NCBI RefSeq assembly: GCF_002095385.1
Contig: NZ_MIPP01000002.1
Coordinates: 124,001 to 188,000 of the forward strand
Source: Pantoea eucrina
Lineage (GTDB): Bacteria; Pseudomonadota; Gammaproteobacteria; Enterobacterales; Enterobacteriaceae
Direction of reading: 5' to 3'
Length of the DNA: 64,000 nucleotides
How positions within the stretch are numbered: position 1 is the first letter of the stretch; each line of letters starts with the position of its first letter. The position numbers and the translations under genes are program-made. This document shows, in pieces, positions 35,769 to 45,060 of the stretch. The notes below the pieces were generated by a model. It saw only the letters and a program-made list of their open reading frames with translations. It made no database searches and was not told where the DNA came from.

Positions 35769-36347
35769 ATGCATAAGAATAAAACGTTGAAAACAGTACT
35801 GGTTCTGTCAGCAGTTGTCGCCATGTTTAGCACAGCTGGCGTATATGCTCAGACGCCAGCCAGCACCGTGCAGGATGGTGCTGCAGGCCAGAGCGCAGCG
35901 GGCGGCAAACTGAGCGCCAGCGATGAAAAAGCGCTGAAGGATATGGCGCAGGCCAATATCAATGAAGTCGCTGCCGGCAAAATTGCGCTGACGAAAGCGG
36001 AAAGCAGCGAAGTGAAGGCCTATGCACAAAAAATGGTAGACGATCACAGCGCTGCGCTGACCAAAGTTCAGACGGTCGCCGGGCAAAAAGGCGTAACGCT
36101 GCCGACTGAACCGGATGCGAAGCACAAAACGATGGCCGCTCAGCTGGAAAAACAGAGCGGTGCCGCATTTGACAAGATGTATATGACTAACGCCGGCACG
36201 AAAGATCACAAGATGGTGCTGTCGACCCTGCAGCGTGACGCCAAAATGATTAAGGATCCCGATGTCAAAGCACTGGCTGACGCACACACGCCGGTTGTTG
36301 AAGAGCATCTGAAGTCTGCCGAACAGATGTCACAAGCCGGTAAATAA
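35769..36347 (+). CDS. DUF4142 periplasmic protein
   Basis: A 192-residue protein with a signal peptide (MHKNKTLKTVLVLSAVVAMF ... VYA, cleavage near residue 27) and a four-helix DUF4142 domain: DEKALKDMAQANINEVAAGK, ALTKAESSEVKAYAQKMVDD, HSAALTKVQTVAGQKGVTLP and a closing helix pair ALADAHTPVVEEHLKSAEQM. Members are ferritin-like helical proteins of unknown function in the envelope, often stress-linked. TGGAGAA lies 6 bases upstream of the ATG. Monocistronic. Confidence 0.85.
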   Translation: MHKNKTLKTVLVLSAVVAMFSTAGVYAQTPASTVQDGAAGQSAAGGKLSASDEKALKDMAQANINEVAAGKIALTKAESSEVKAYAQKMVDDHSAALTKVQTVAGQKGVTLPTEPDAKHKTMAAQLEKQSGAAFDKMYMTNAGTKDHKMVLSTLQRDAKMIKDPDVKALADAHTPVVEEHLKSAEQMSQAGK

Positions 36348-36489
36348 CTATCTTGCGCGCTCCCGCAACCTGCGTTGATGGCGTTGCGGAAAAAAGCGCT
36401 GATGAGTGTCAGTTATGAAGAGCAGGCGCGGCGCTTATTCGTTAAGTCGCCGCCTGATATCCGCCTGGCTGCAGTCCCATGCTGACACT

Positions 36490-36756
36490 CACCTGCAGGC
36501 TATTGTGTTCACCATCTTTATTGGCCTGATTCTCTCATCGGCTTTCTCTGCGCTGGTGGTTTACGCTCAGGAAATTGTCCCGGGTCGTGCAGGGATGGTC
36601 ACCGGGCTCATGTTTGGCGTCAGCGGGCTCGCCGCCGCCGGTCCTGGCAAGATGGCAGATATATACGGCATTGAGTGGGTTTATGGCCTGTGTGCTTTCC
36701 TGCTGCTGCTGGGCTGTTTATGCCGGATAAAAAGCGCGGCCGGTAATACCCTATAA
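36490..36756 (+). pseudogene. MFS drug transporter remnant, C-terminal end (Fsr-like)
   Basis: The open frame 36406-36756 becomes transporter-like from about 36490: AIVFTIFIGLILSSAFSALV, VYAQEIVPGRAGMVTGLMFG, then GVSGLAAAGPGKMADIYGIEWVYGLCAFLL. The VYAQELLPGRxGxVSGLxFG and GxLADxxGIExVFxLCxFLP patterns are those of the last three TM helices of the fosmidomycin-resistance family. The first three quarters and a true start are missing, so this is a relic. Confidence 0.7.
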
Positions 36757-36887
36757 GCGAGATTGCTGAAAAAGGGACAAACCGGGCTATTACCCGGTTC
36801 TATCGTTGGTATAACCGCTCGCACGCGGCATATCTACTGGCGGGTATGGCTGACGGACCAGATGAGATAAAACAATTAACGTCCTGT

Positions 36888-37496
36888 TCACACATCCTGT
36901 TCGCGCAACGTTTTACCAACATTGCCACCCGGATGAACGTTCAGCAGCCGCTTCTGATCGAAGCCGTTACGCAGCATAATGTTTCCGCACAGCGCATCAA
37001 ACACCGCCAGCACCAGCACAATAGAGGTAGTGGCTAACATATTAAGCGGGTCGATTTCACGCTGGATATGTGTTTTAACCACCAGCGTGGCGGCGCGGGC
37101 AATGGCTGAGTCCGGGTTCTCCGTCACGCTAATAATCGTCACGCCTTTGGTTTTAAGCGTCGGTAGCAGGCGCGTCAGTTCTTCAGAGTTGCCGCCTCGC
37201 GATATCAGGATCATCAGGTCGTTGCTGCGCATGAAGCCCAGATCGCCATGGGCCGCATCGGTAGCGCTGAGATACACTGCCGGCTGCTCGACGCATGCCA
37301 GCATGTGGGCGATTTTTCGGGCGGCGATGCCCGAGGTGCCAACGCCCGTCACGGCAATTTTTCCCTTGCAGCCGGTGATCAGCATCAGCAGCTGCTGCCA
37401 GGTCGCGGCATTGAGATGACGCTGCAGCGCCAGCAACTCCTGACTGTAGGTCTGCCAGCCCTGACACGCCAGGGCAAATTCTTCATCCGCATTCAT
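36888..37496 (-). CDS. SIS-domain sugar-phosphate isomerase (KpsF/GutQ or PHI type)
   Basis: A 202-residue single SIS domain: KIAVTGVGTSGIAARKIAHM (phosphosugar-binding GxGxSG), VYLSATDAAHGDLGFMRSND, LMILISRGGNSEELTRLLPT (SxSGxTxE-like, here SRGGNSEE) and LNMLATTSIVLVLAVFDALC. CBS domains of full KpsF/GutQ are absent, so it resembles the short arabinose-5-phosphate or 6-phospho-3-hexulose isomerases. It overlaps the kinase stop by 4 bases (ATGA) and is the last gene of the ABC/kinase operon, so it likely isomerises the phosphorylated sugar. Confidence 0.82.
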   Translation of the reverse strand: MNADEEFALACQGWQTYSQELLALQRHLNAATWQQLLMLITGCKGKIAVTGVGTSGIAARKIAHMLACVEQPAVYLSATDAAHGDLGFMRSNDLMILISRGGNSEELTRLLPTLKTKGVTIISVTENPDSAIARAATLVVKTHIQREIDPLNMLATTSIVLVLAVFDALCGNIMLRNGFDQKRLLNVHPGGNVGKTLREQDV

Positions 37497-39133
37497 TGCG
37501 TTTCCCCCTGCATCAGATGCCGGTATTTCATACTGTCATGATACATCTCATGGAAGACGCGATACTTACGATCGTAATACTCTTTGATTTTGTTTGTCTG
37601 TGGCGTGATGGTCTTACCAATGCGGCTCATGGCAGCCATCGCTTCTGGCAATGATTCATAAGCGCCCGCCGCGACGGTGCCCATCATTGCGCTGCCAAGC
37701 AGCATCGCTTCACTCTCTTCCGGCAACAGCATTGCGCAGCCCGTCGCATTGGAATGCTCCTGCACAAAGATTGGGTTTTTGATGCCGCCACCACACGCCA
37801 TCATAGTATCAATGCAGTAACCATTCTGGTTCATGGTTTCAATAATGTGGCGAGTGCCGAGCGCCAGCGCCTGAATGGTGGCGAGGTAATGCAGCGCCAT
37901 ATCTTCCGGCGTACGTGATAATTTCAGGCCCGTCAGCGTGCCAGTCAGCGTCGGGTTGGCGCGCGGTGAGCGATTGCCGTGAAAATAGGGCAGCATATGA
38001 ATGTCTTTAGTCAGAAACGCAATATTCTCTGATTCGCCCGCCATGCTGCGCAGAATGCCGTTGAGAACCTCATAGATGTTTTTACCGCTGTCTTTACCCT
38101 GTTTAAGCAGATCCTGATAGCAGGGATGCGACTGAATCACATGATCAATCAACGCGCCGGTAGTGGATTGTCCGCCTTCATTCAACCAGTAATCCGGCAG
38201 AATTGCCGAATAATACGGCCCCCAGATGCCGCCGATATAGCGCGCGCTACGCGACATCGCCATATGCGCCGTAGATGTGCCGCCAATGAGTGCGATGCGG
38301 TTGTCAAAATCCGCTGATTCGCCGGATACACCACTGGCGCCAAGAATGCCAAGACTGCCTGCGTGAGCATCAATAATCGAGACGCTGACTGCGGTACCCG
38401 CTATCAGTCCCATCTCTGCGGCAGCGCGCTGTGTCAGCCCATGCCCCAGCGGCTCACCCATAGCTTTCACTTCGCTGCCGATTTTTGATGCGTTGTTTTC
38501 CAGCAAATCGTCCAGACCGATCTGACGAAAATAGCCGGGATCCCAGCGGTCTTCGTGACCGATATATGTCCATTTGCAGACGGTGGAACATATCGAGCGC
38601 GTGGGGTCCTGCGTGGCGCGCCAGGTAAGAAAATCAGGCAGGTCGAACAGATGTCCGACGTTGCTCCAGGTGGTCGGCATGTGCTGTTTTAGCCAGAGCA
38701 GTTTGGGTGTCTGCATCTCCGGAGAGATAATCCCGCCGACAAACTCCAGTACGCGATGGCCGGTGGCATTGATGCGTTCTGCCTGAGTGATGGCGCGATG
38801 ATCCATCCATACAATAATATTTTGTTCACTGCGTCCTGATGGGCTGACAGTCAGGGGATTGCCCTCTTTATCCAGCACCACCAGCGAGCAGGTCGCGTCA
38901 AAACCGACGCCTTTCACCTGAATCGGGTTAATATCCGCCTGACTGACTACGTCTCTTACCGCGTTACAAACGGCCTGCCAGATCTCGTCGGAAGATTGCT
39001 CAACAAAATCGGCTTTCGGGCGGTATAATGTGATCTCACGGCTGGCCTGACCGAGCATACGACCACTCATATCGAAAACCCCTGCGCGGGCGCTGCCGGT
39101 TCCTACGTCTACGCCGATAAAATAACTCGCCAT
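37493..39133 (-). CDS. FGGY-family carbohydrate kinase (ribulokinase/ribitol kinase type)
   Basis: A 546-residue kinase. A longer frame from 39214 is rejected because the ATG at 39133 (MASYFIGVDVGTGSARAGVF) has GGAAAG upstream and the family N-terminus directly. Motifs: DVGTGSARAGVFD (phosphate 1), GVGFDATCSLVVLD, IIVWMDHRAI, SIIDAHAGSLGILGAS, LIGGTSTAHMAMS and MMACGGGIKNPIFVQEHSNA (adenosine loop). The FDATCSL and WMDHRA residues point to the D-ribulokinase/ribitol kinase branch of 5-carbon FGGY kinases. It would phosphorylate the sugar brought in by the adjacent ABC importer. Confidence 0.85.
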   Translation of the reverse strand: MASYFIGVDVGTGSARAGVFDMSGRMLGQASREITLYRPKADFVEQSSDEIWQAVCNAVRDVVSQADINPIQVKGVGFDATCSLVVLDKEGNPLTVSPSGRSEQNIIVWMDHRAITQAERINATGHRVLEFVGGIISPEMQTPKLLWLKQHMPTTWSNVGHLFDLPDFLTWRATQDPTRSICSTVCKWTYIGHEDRWDPGYFRQIGLDDLLENNASKIGSEVKAMGEPLGHGLTQRAAAEMGLIAGTAVSVSIIDAHAGSLGILGASGVSGESADFDNRIALIGGTSTAHMAMSRSARYIGGIWGPYYSAILPDYWLNEGGQSTTGALIDHVIQSHPCYQDLLKQGKDSGKNIYEVLNGILRSMAGESENIAFLTKDIHMLPYFHGNRSPRANPTLTGTLTGLKLSRTPEDMALHYLATIQALALGTRHIIETMNQNGYCIDTMMACGGGIKNPIFVQEHSNATGCAMLLPEESEAMLLGSAMMGTVAAGAYESLPEAMAAMSRIGKTITPQTNKIKEYYDRKYRVFHEMYHDSMKYRHLMQGETQ

Positions 39134-39162
39134 GTTCTTTCCTTTTTTTAGAAAGCTTTCGC

Positions 39163-40116
39163 TTATGATTTTCTGTTTTGCAGAGCGATAAACAGGATCA
39201 GAACGCATCCCCACAGCGCCATGGTCAGGTAACTGCTGACGCCCATCAGATTCAGGCCGCTCTCCAGCATTTGCAGAACGATTAGCGCCAGCACCAGCCC
39301 GAGGACCCGGCCAAAACCGCCGTCAGGGTTAATTCCGCCGAGCACAGAGGCCAGAATGGTCACCAGTAAATAGGCATCGCCGTAACCCGCTTTCGCCGAG
39401 TTAAATTTGGACATCATCAGCAGTGCTGCACCCCATCCGAGCAGCGCCGAAAGCACGTACACTGCGATGGTGACTTTGTGCGTATTAACACCGCTAAAGC
39501 GCGTAGCCTGTTCATTGGAGCCCATCAGATACAGGCTGCGACCCAGCGTGGTATGTTCCAGCAGGACCCACAGCAGCAGTGCTACCAGCAGGAATAACAG
39601 CAGCGCAACCGGAATGCCCATCAGGCTACCGTTACTGAGATACTGAATGGCCGCTGGAAAACCGGAAAGCACTGTGCCGTTGGTCAGCAGAATATTCAGC
39701 CCGGCGATAAGTGTCATAGTACCGAGCGTCGCCAGAATCGGCGAAACGCCGATATATGCGATCAGCGCACCATTGAGCACGCCAATGACCACCGCTACGG
39801 CCAGTCCGGCGAGCATCGCCAGTGCGAAATAGTGCGGCTGGTCAGGGTGGGCCACCAGAATGGCCGCCATCACCAGCGAACAGGCATTGGCACCGGCGAT
39901 GATCGAAAGGTTGATACCGCCGGTAAGCATGGTAATGCCCATCCCCAGCGCCAGCATGCCCAGAATCGGTAACTGTGAAGCGATTGACTGGAAATTGCCG
40001 ACGCTGTAGAAGCTGCCGCCCAGCGTGAACGAAAACAGTACGGCAACGGCTACGATAATCAGTAACTGCAAACGAATGATGCGGTCGCCGGGGAAGAGTC
40101 GGTTTATGGTTGTCAT
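39163..40116 (-). CDS. Sugar ABC transporter permease 2 (RbsC/LsrD type)
   Basis: A 317-residue permease from ATG 40116 (MTTINRLFPGDRIIRLQLLI); an in-frame ATG at 40149 overlaps the upstream gene and is less likely. About 9-10 TM helices with GMLALGMGITMLTGGINLSI, the conserved VGVLNGALIAYIGVSPILAT (the coupling segment), YLMGSNEQATRFSGVNTHKV and LASVLGGINPDGGFGRVLGL. This is the branched RbsC-like family for pentoses, AI-2 or similar. Its start lies next to the stop of permease 1 at 40118, with which it forms a heterodimer. Confidence 0.85.
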   Translation of the reverse strand: MTTINRLFPGDRIIRLQLLIIVAVAVLFSFTLGGSFYSVGNFQSIASQLPILGMLALGMGITMLTGGINLSIIAGANACSLVMAAILVAHPDQPHYFALAMLAGLAVAVVIGVLNGALIAYIGVSPILATLGTMTLIAGLNILLTNGTVLSGFPAAIQYLSNGSLMGIPVALLLFLLVALLLWVLLEHTTLGRSLYLMGSNEQATRFSGVNTHKVTIAVYVLSALLGWGAALLMMSKFNSAKAGYGDAYLLVTILASVLGGINPDGGFGRVLGLVLALIVLQMLESGLNLMGVSSYLTMALWGCVLILFIALQNRKS

Positions 40117-40117
40117 G

Positions 40118-41107
40118 TCACATTCCCTTTGCCAGTTTGCGTTTTTCATTCCACGCGGTGCTGCTGATGCTGACCAGAATGATTACGCCGCTGAATACCT
40201 GATGCCAGTAAGCTGAAATGCTGAGTAAGGTCAAACCATTCTGCAGGAAGGCCAGCAGCATCACGCCCAGAATGGTGCCGGTCAGCGAACCACGCCCGCC
40301 GGTCATGCTGGTACCGCCTAAAACTACAGCGGCAAGGACCGTCAGCTCATAACCGAGCAGGGAGTTAGGCGCGACTGACTGAGTGATTTGCGCCTGCACC
40401 ACGGCAGCAATTCCCGCCAGCAAACCCATAAAACCGTAGACGTAGAAATGCAGCCGCAAAATATTCAGACCAAGACGCGAAGCAGCATCACGATTGCTGC
40501 CCATAGCGTAAATCTGGCGACCCACGCGGGTCCGGTTCATCAGTACCCCGGTGGCGATGATCACCCCCAGCAGGCTGAGAAGCGGCAGAGTGAGGCCATA
40601 GTCGTAGCCATCGGCGGCGGTGAAGGAGAACCAGTTAATGCCGTTCATAAACCAGTCGGGGAAACCGTACAGCCAGGTGCCGTTAGTGAGATACACCAGC
40701 AAACCGTAGAACAGGTTCAGTGTGGCGATGGTGATGATGATGGCTGGCACGCGCAGCCAGTAAACCAGAAAACCGTTGACCAGCCCAAGTAGCAAACCGG
40801 TACCCATCGACAGAGCAAATGCCAGTGGGAAGCTGCCACCGTGATGGATGATGTAACTCGCCATAACGTATTGGCCGATGGAGGTTACGGCCGGGAAGGA
40901 GATGTCGATACCTCCGGCGATCAGCACCACAAACAGACCGCAGGCCAGAATGCCGAGAATGGCGTAGCTGGTGGCGACGTCCGTCAGGTTACCCAGCGTC
41001 ATAAATTCGCTGGTGCGGACGCTCAGACCAATCACCAACAGCAGAACCAGTAATCCCAGCCAGAATTCGTGCTGTGAAAACAGTTTCGAGAGCGATTTAT
41101 TACCCAT
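40118..41107 (-). CDS. Sugar ABC transporter permease 1 (RbsC/LsrC type)
   Basis: A 329-residue permease (MGNKSLSKLFSQHEFWLGLL) with the same pattern as its partner: ILACGLFVVLIAGGIDISFP, LVNGFLVYWLRVPAIIITIA, YAMGSNRDAASRLGLNILRL, and AAVVLGGTSMTGGRGSLTGT. The membrane topology is about 10 helices. It overlaps the ATPase stop region by 8 bases, so translation is coupled. Together with permease 2 it forms the membrane channel of a ribose/AI-2-type importer. Confidence 0.85.
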   Translation of the reverse strand: MGNKSLSKLFSQHEFWLGLLVLLLVIGLSVRTSEFMTLGNLTDVATSYAILGILACGLFVVLIAGGIDISFPAVTSIGQYVMASYIIHHGGSFPLAFALSMGTGLLLGLVNGFLVYWLRVPAIIITIATLNLFYGLLVYLTNGTWLYGFPDWFMNGINWFSFTAADGYDYGLTLPLLSLLGVIIATGVLMNRTRVGRQIYAMGSNRDAASRLGLNILRLHFYVYGFMGLLAGIAAVVQAQITQSVAPNSLLGYELTVLAAVVLGGTSMTGGRGSLTGTILGVMLLAFLQNGLTLLSISAYWHQVFSGVIILVSISSTAWNEKRKLAKGM

Positions 41108-42623
41108 TTATCACCTCCGCAATCTGCGCTTCGCTGCTCTGATGCGGCGCAAATTCCGCTACCAGTTTACCTTTGCGCATTACCAGCACGCGATGGCTGT
41201 TGTAATACGCTTCCGGGATCTCATCGCAAATCATCAGCACCGCCATGCCGGACTCCGCCAGATCGCGTGCGATGCGGTAAATTCCCTCTTTGTTGGCAAT
41301 ATCCACACCGACCGTCGGCGAATCGAGGATCAGGATACGTGGCTGCGTCGCCACCCATTTGGCGATGGCGATACGCTGTGCATTACCGCCGGAAAGCGTC
41401 TTCACGGGTAAACTGCTGTCCGAAACTTTAATGTTCAGATCGCGGATCAGCTCTTTCACCACCAGGGCGGCTTTGTGATGATCCATCAATCCTGCGCGGG
41501 TGTGCAGCTTGTCGAAAATGGATACCAGCGTGTTATCGTAAATGGATTGCTCCATTATCAGCCCCTGCGTCAGGCGGTCTTCTGACACATAGGCAATACC
41601 GTGCCGGATAGCGTCACGGTTTGAGTGGAGTTTCACCGCATTACCGTTGATGCGGATCTCGCCGTTGTCTGGTTGACTCATGCCAAACAGACTCAGGCAG
41701 AGTTCCGTACGCCCTGAACCGAGCAGACCAACAATCGATGCGATCTCGCCCTGGCGCAGCGACAGCGAGATATCATGATACTGACCCTTGCGGCTCAGAT
41801 GGCTGATCTCCAGTAACGGCGTAACTTCGGCAGGTGCCCGGTGCGGCAGGTGGCTGTAGGTAAAGCGCTGACCGGTCATCAGGAACGCCAGCTCGTTGCT
41901 GTCGAGATCGCTCGCCGGCCAGGTGCCGACCAGTTTGCCATCGCGCATTACGCTGATGCGGTCAGCCACTTCCATTACTTCATCCAGACGGTGGCTGACA
42001 AACACCACACAGATACCGGCGGCTTTCAGCTCGCTCACTACCCGCAGCAGGCCATTAACCTCGGTTCGGGTCAGTGAGGCCGTCGGTTCATCCATGATCA
42101 CCAGCGTGGCATCAGCGGCGATTGCACGGCATATTGCGACTAACTGACGGTCGGCGATCGAAAGTTTTTCTACTTTACGATCCGGATCCAGAGAAACGCC
42201 GACGCGTTGCATCGCCGCTACAGCCTTTTTGCGCATTGACTCACGATGTACCCAAAAATCACCGCCCGGGAGATAACGGTTAATAGCAATATTTTCGGCT
42301 ACCGATAAATTTGGAAAGAGGGACAGATCCTGATAAATAACCTGAATACCGTACCAGGAAGAGAGCTGCGGCGTCAGGGTATGAAATAGTTTTCCGTCCA
42401 GCGTAATCGTCGCACCTTTTTCCGGCTGATAGACGCCGGAAATGACTTTAATTATCGTGCTTTTACCACAGCCATTCTGACCGGCCAGACAATGTACTTC
42501 GCCTTTATTAAGCGTCAGGCTGACATTATCCAGTGCTAATACGCCGGGGAATTTTTTACTGATCTTCTCAAGACTGATAAAGGCTTCAGCAGGGGCAGGG
42601 GGCGCGTTGTGCATATCCATCAC
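41100..42623 (-). CDS. Sugar ABC transporter ATPase (RbsA/LsrA type, two domains)
   Basis: A 507-residue tandem ATPase. N-terminal domain: Walker A CLAGQNGCGKSTIIKVISGV, signature LSIADRQLVAICRAIAADAT, Walker B LVIMDEPTASLTRTEV. C-terminal domain: degenerate Walker A GLLGSGRTELCLSLFGMSQP, then IAYVSEDRLTQGLIMEQSIY, signature LSGGNAQRIAIAKWVATQPR and LILDSPTVGVDIANKEGIYR. This is the RbsA/AraG/LsrA arrangement with one degenerate site. It energises both permeases. ATG 42620 is an alternative start with one codon fewer. Confidence 0.88.
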   Translation of the reverse strand: MMDMHNAPPAPAEAFISLEKISKKFPGVLALDNVSLTLNKGEVHCLAGQNGCGKSTIIKVISGVYQPEKGATITLDGKLFHTLTPQLSSWYGIQVIYQDLSLFPNLSVAENIAINRYLPGGDFWVHRESMRKKAVAAMQRVGVSLDPDRKVEKLSIADRQLVAICRAIAADATLVIMDEPTASLTRTEVNGLLRVVSELKAAGICVVFVSHRLDEVMEVADRISVMRDGKLVGTWPASDLDSNELAFLMTGQRFTYSHLPHRAPAEVTPLLEISHLSRKGQYHDISLSLRQGEIASIVGLLGSGRTELCLSLFGMSQPDNGEIRINGNAVKLHSNRDAIRHGIAYVSEDRLTQGLIMEQSIYDNTLVSIFDKLHTRAGLMDHHKAALVVKELIRDLNIKVSDSSLPVKTLSGGNAQRIAIAKWVATQPRILILDSPTVGVDIANKEGIYRIARDLAESGMAVLMICDEIPEAYYNSHRVLVMRKGKLVAEFAPHQSSEAQIAEVING

Positions 42624-42869
42624 AGGTCCTTAAGCATACCGGTTATATTCGGGCTGGGGCTTTGGCTGCATTTACTCCTGCGGATCACTGACGGATGTGA
42701 TCGCAGGAATTCATGCACACCCAATCCGGGCTATACAGGATATAGGTTTTCAATCTCTCAGTAGAAATTCAGATACAGCACAGCATACAACGCCGTATCT
42801 GTTTCTATTTGCCTGGTGTAGCGCGGGAGATAATATATCTCCGGAAAATAAAATAATTAAAATGACCCA

Positions 42870-43856
42870 TCAAAAGCCAAGTGATTTCGCATTCTCTGGT
42901 GTGACTTCAAGAATTTTATTAAAGCGGATCACTTTTTTGTCCATATCTACATCGGCTTTGCCCAATTTTTCGATACTCAGCTCTTTAGTCACTTCTTTAC
43001 CCTGAAGCAGCTGATCGGCAACTGTCACCAGGGCGTAACCGGCATCTTTCGGATCCCACAGCAGAACTTTCTTAATATCACCGCGCATCAGGTAAGGAGC
43101 CGCCTGGCCTGGCATAGCGATACCGACAACTGCAATTTTGTTTTTTGCACGTTTCTGCTGAATAGCCTGACCGGCACCGATAGGACCGAGCGAGCCGAAA
43201 CCGATAATCCCCTTCAGGTCAGGGTAGGTTTTCATTAAATCCAGCGTGGTGGAGTATGACTTATCAATATTTTCGGCCACCGGCAGACGTGAAGTCACTT
43301 CATGCATGTCCGGATACTTCTCTTTCTGATATTTAATCGCAGCATCCGCCCACGCATTGTGCAATGGCACGGTCAGAGAGCCGACATAAATGGCGTAACC
43401 CCCTTTGCCACCCATATCTTTTGCCAGCTCATCCATGTTGGCCTGAGCATATTTCTGGCTGTCGATGGTTTCGACATCCCACTGGCCAATTTGCTGATCC
43501 GGCGATTCATGCGTTAATACCACGATGCCCTGATCGCGGGCTTTTTTCAGCACCGGTTCCAGCACTTTAGCGTCATTGGGTACCACAATGATTGCGTTAA
43601 CTTTTTTAGCGATCAAATCTTCAATAACTTTGACCTGCTGGGCCGGATCCGGGGTAGACGCACCGACCTGGTATGCGTTGACATCGAGTTTCTGCGCGGC
43701 TTCTTTTACGCCGACCTCCATACGGGTAAACCAGGGAATGCCCGTAACTTTGGCAACGACGGCGATATCGTAAGGTTTGGCGGCAAATGAAGGTGTTGTA
43801 AATAACATGCATGCTGAAACCACACATGCACTGACTAATGCGAGGTTAAATTTCAT
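42870..43856 (-). CDS. Sugar ABC transporter substrate-binding protein (LsrB/RhaS-like)
   Basis: A 328-residue periplasmic protein from ATG 43856 (MKFNLALVSACVVSACMLFT, signal cleaved near TPSFA/AKP); a longer in-frame start at 43985 has no signal and is rejected. Mature start YDIAVVAKVTGIPWFTRMEV, then VIEDLIAKKVNAIIVVPNDA, LKKARDQGIVVLTHESPDQQ, IDSQKYAQANMDELAKDMGG, and GIIGFGSLGPIGAGQAIQQK. This is the type-1 binding-protein fold close to LsrB and rhamnose-type RhaS. It delivers a sugar or AI-2-like ligand to the ABC permeases. First gene of the operon running leftwards to 36888. Confidence 0.85.
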   Translation of the reverse strand: MKFNLALVSACVVSACMLFTTPSFAAKPYDIAVVAKVTGIPWFTRMEVGVKEAAQKLDVNAYQVGASTPDPAQQVKVIEDLIAKKVNAIIVVPNDAKVLEPVLKKARDQGIVVLTHESPDQQIGQWDVETIDSQKYAQANMDELAKDMGGKGGYAIYVGSLTVPLHNAWADAAIKYQKEKYPDMHEVTSRLPVAENIDKSYSTTLDLMKTYPDLKGIIGFGSLGPIGAGQAIQQKRAKNKIAVVGIAMPGQAAPYLMRGDIKKVLLWDPKDAGYALVTVADQLLQGKEVTKELSIEKLGKADVDMDKKVIRFNKILEVTPENAKSLGF

Positions 43857-44489
43857 TTCGGTACCTTTCTTATGAGGTTCTGATAAAGGGGACAGGCGAC
43901 AGCTTTCACATCCACGTTCTGAGATTAACGTAAGGGGGTATCGCTTTTCGCTCGCCCTTGAGCGAAATGTGAGCAATGTCCGCATTTGTTAAATTTAATG
44001 GTTTTTTATGTAAAAAATAAGTTATAAAAATCCGTTTTGAGTCAGGTTGCTATTTTACGGGGCCGAAAACCTGTATTTTATTAACATAAATTAATCAATA
44101 TATTAACAATAAATTAACTTAACGGACCATCGGCGGTGTTTTTATCATCAGTCTGGTAGCGGCTATGCTTTTTATTTGAACAGAGTGTGAACAGGGTCAC
44201 GAAGGCAGCGGGCAGACCCCGGTTTCGCCTTGCGGCAAACCGGGAAGCGACGTAAACCGTCCGGTTGTGGCGCTAAGCGGACTGACATCGGGCTGATGTC
44301 CGCTATGGGCGAGAAGCGGACATCATGACGGTGTGACGTGTGTATTAAGGTATTTACTTTTTCATACAGTGATTATCACCTGAAATATCATCTCATCGAT
44401 CAGTATCAATCCTGGACAAAGTAGTGGTGCGTCATATGTTTATCGCGTTAGTCTGACCGCCTGGAAGGACCATAAGCAAGAAGCGTTGT
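43857..44489. other. Upstream region of the ABC operon with one composite hairpin
   Basis: AT-rich promoter region (about 43990-44130) for the leftward ABC operon, then GC-rich sequence with a B-A composite hairpin at 44259-44321. No regulator gene for the ABC operon lies here, and no other gene is seen. Confidence 0.4.
44259..44321. repeat. Composite hairpin repeat B-A, 39-bp offset
   Basis: Subtype B at 44259-44282 (arms GTCCGGTT/AAGCGGAC, loop GTGGCGCT) followed by subtype A at 44298-44321 (arms GTCCGCTA/AAGCGGAC, loop TGGGCGAG). The starts are 39 bases apart, as in the other composites. Confidence 0.78.
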
Positions 44490-45055
44490 ATGGAAATTAT
44501 TTTAATGCGTCATGGAAAGCCCGCTTTTACAGGTTCTGCGAAAGTAACGAGCCGTGAAATGTCCAACTGGATTGCAGATTATGATCGTTCTGATACAGGA
44601 GAAGATATACCGCCTGAGTCCAGTGAATCATTGGCGTTCAGCGCATCGTAAATCCTCAGTAGCCCTCTTCCCAGAGCACTTTCTTCCCTGAAAGCATTAG
44701 ACCTTGAACCGGATGTCATTGATGAGGTTTTCAGGGAAGCAGATCTGCCGGTATTTCCTATGCCCGGTTTCAGGCTATCACCGACCGTATGGGCTGTTTT
44801 TTTCCGCGTCATGTGGTTATGCGGCATATCCCGTGACGTAGAGCGCGTCGGAACAGCAAAGAAACGTGCTATTCAGGCTGCGGGTATCCTTGCAGCGTTT
44901 GCAAAAAGATCTGACGGTACCGTGCTGCTTATGGGACATGGAGTAATGAATCGGCTAATTGCAAGGGAACTGAGGTCATTGGGTTTTAAAGAATATCGTT
45001 GTCAGGGTAGTGGTTACTGAAACGCAAGTAGCTACAGGCTTCAGTAAGTAAATAT
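44490..45055 (+). pseudogene. Histidine phosphatase, second copy, broken by two stop codons
   Basis: The DNA from ATG 44490 is closely similar to the intact gene at 15295-15852, starting with the identical MEIILMRHGKPAFTGSAKVT. An in-frame TAA at 44649-44651 stands where the intact copy has CGA, and a TGA at about 45018-45020 stands where the intact copy has TGG. The RHG motif and the MGHGVMNRLI motif are both still readable in frame, so loss is recent. Similarity continues downstream to a degraded subtype-B hairpin at 45099, the same right boundary as in the first copy. Confidence 0.85.
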
Positions 45056-45060
45056 GGAAA

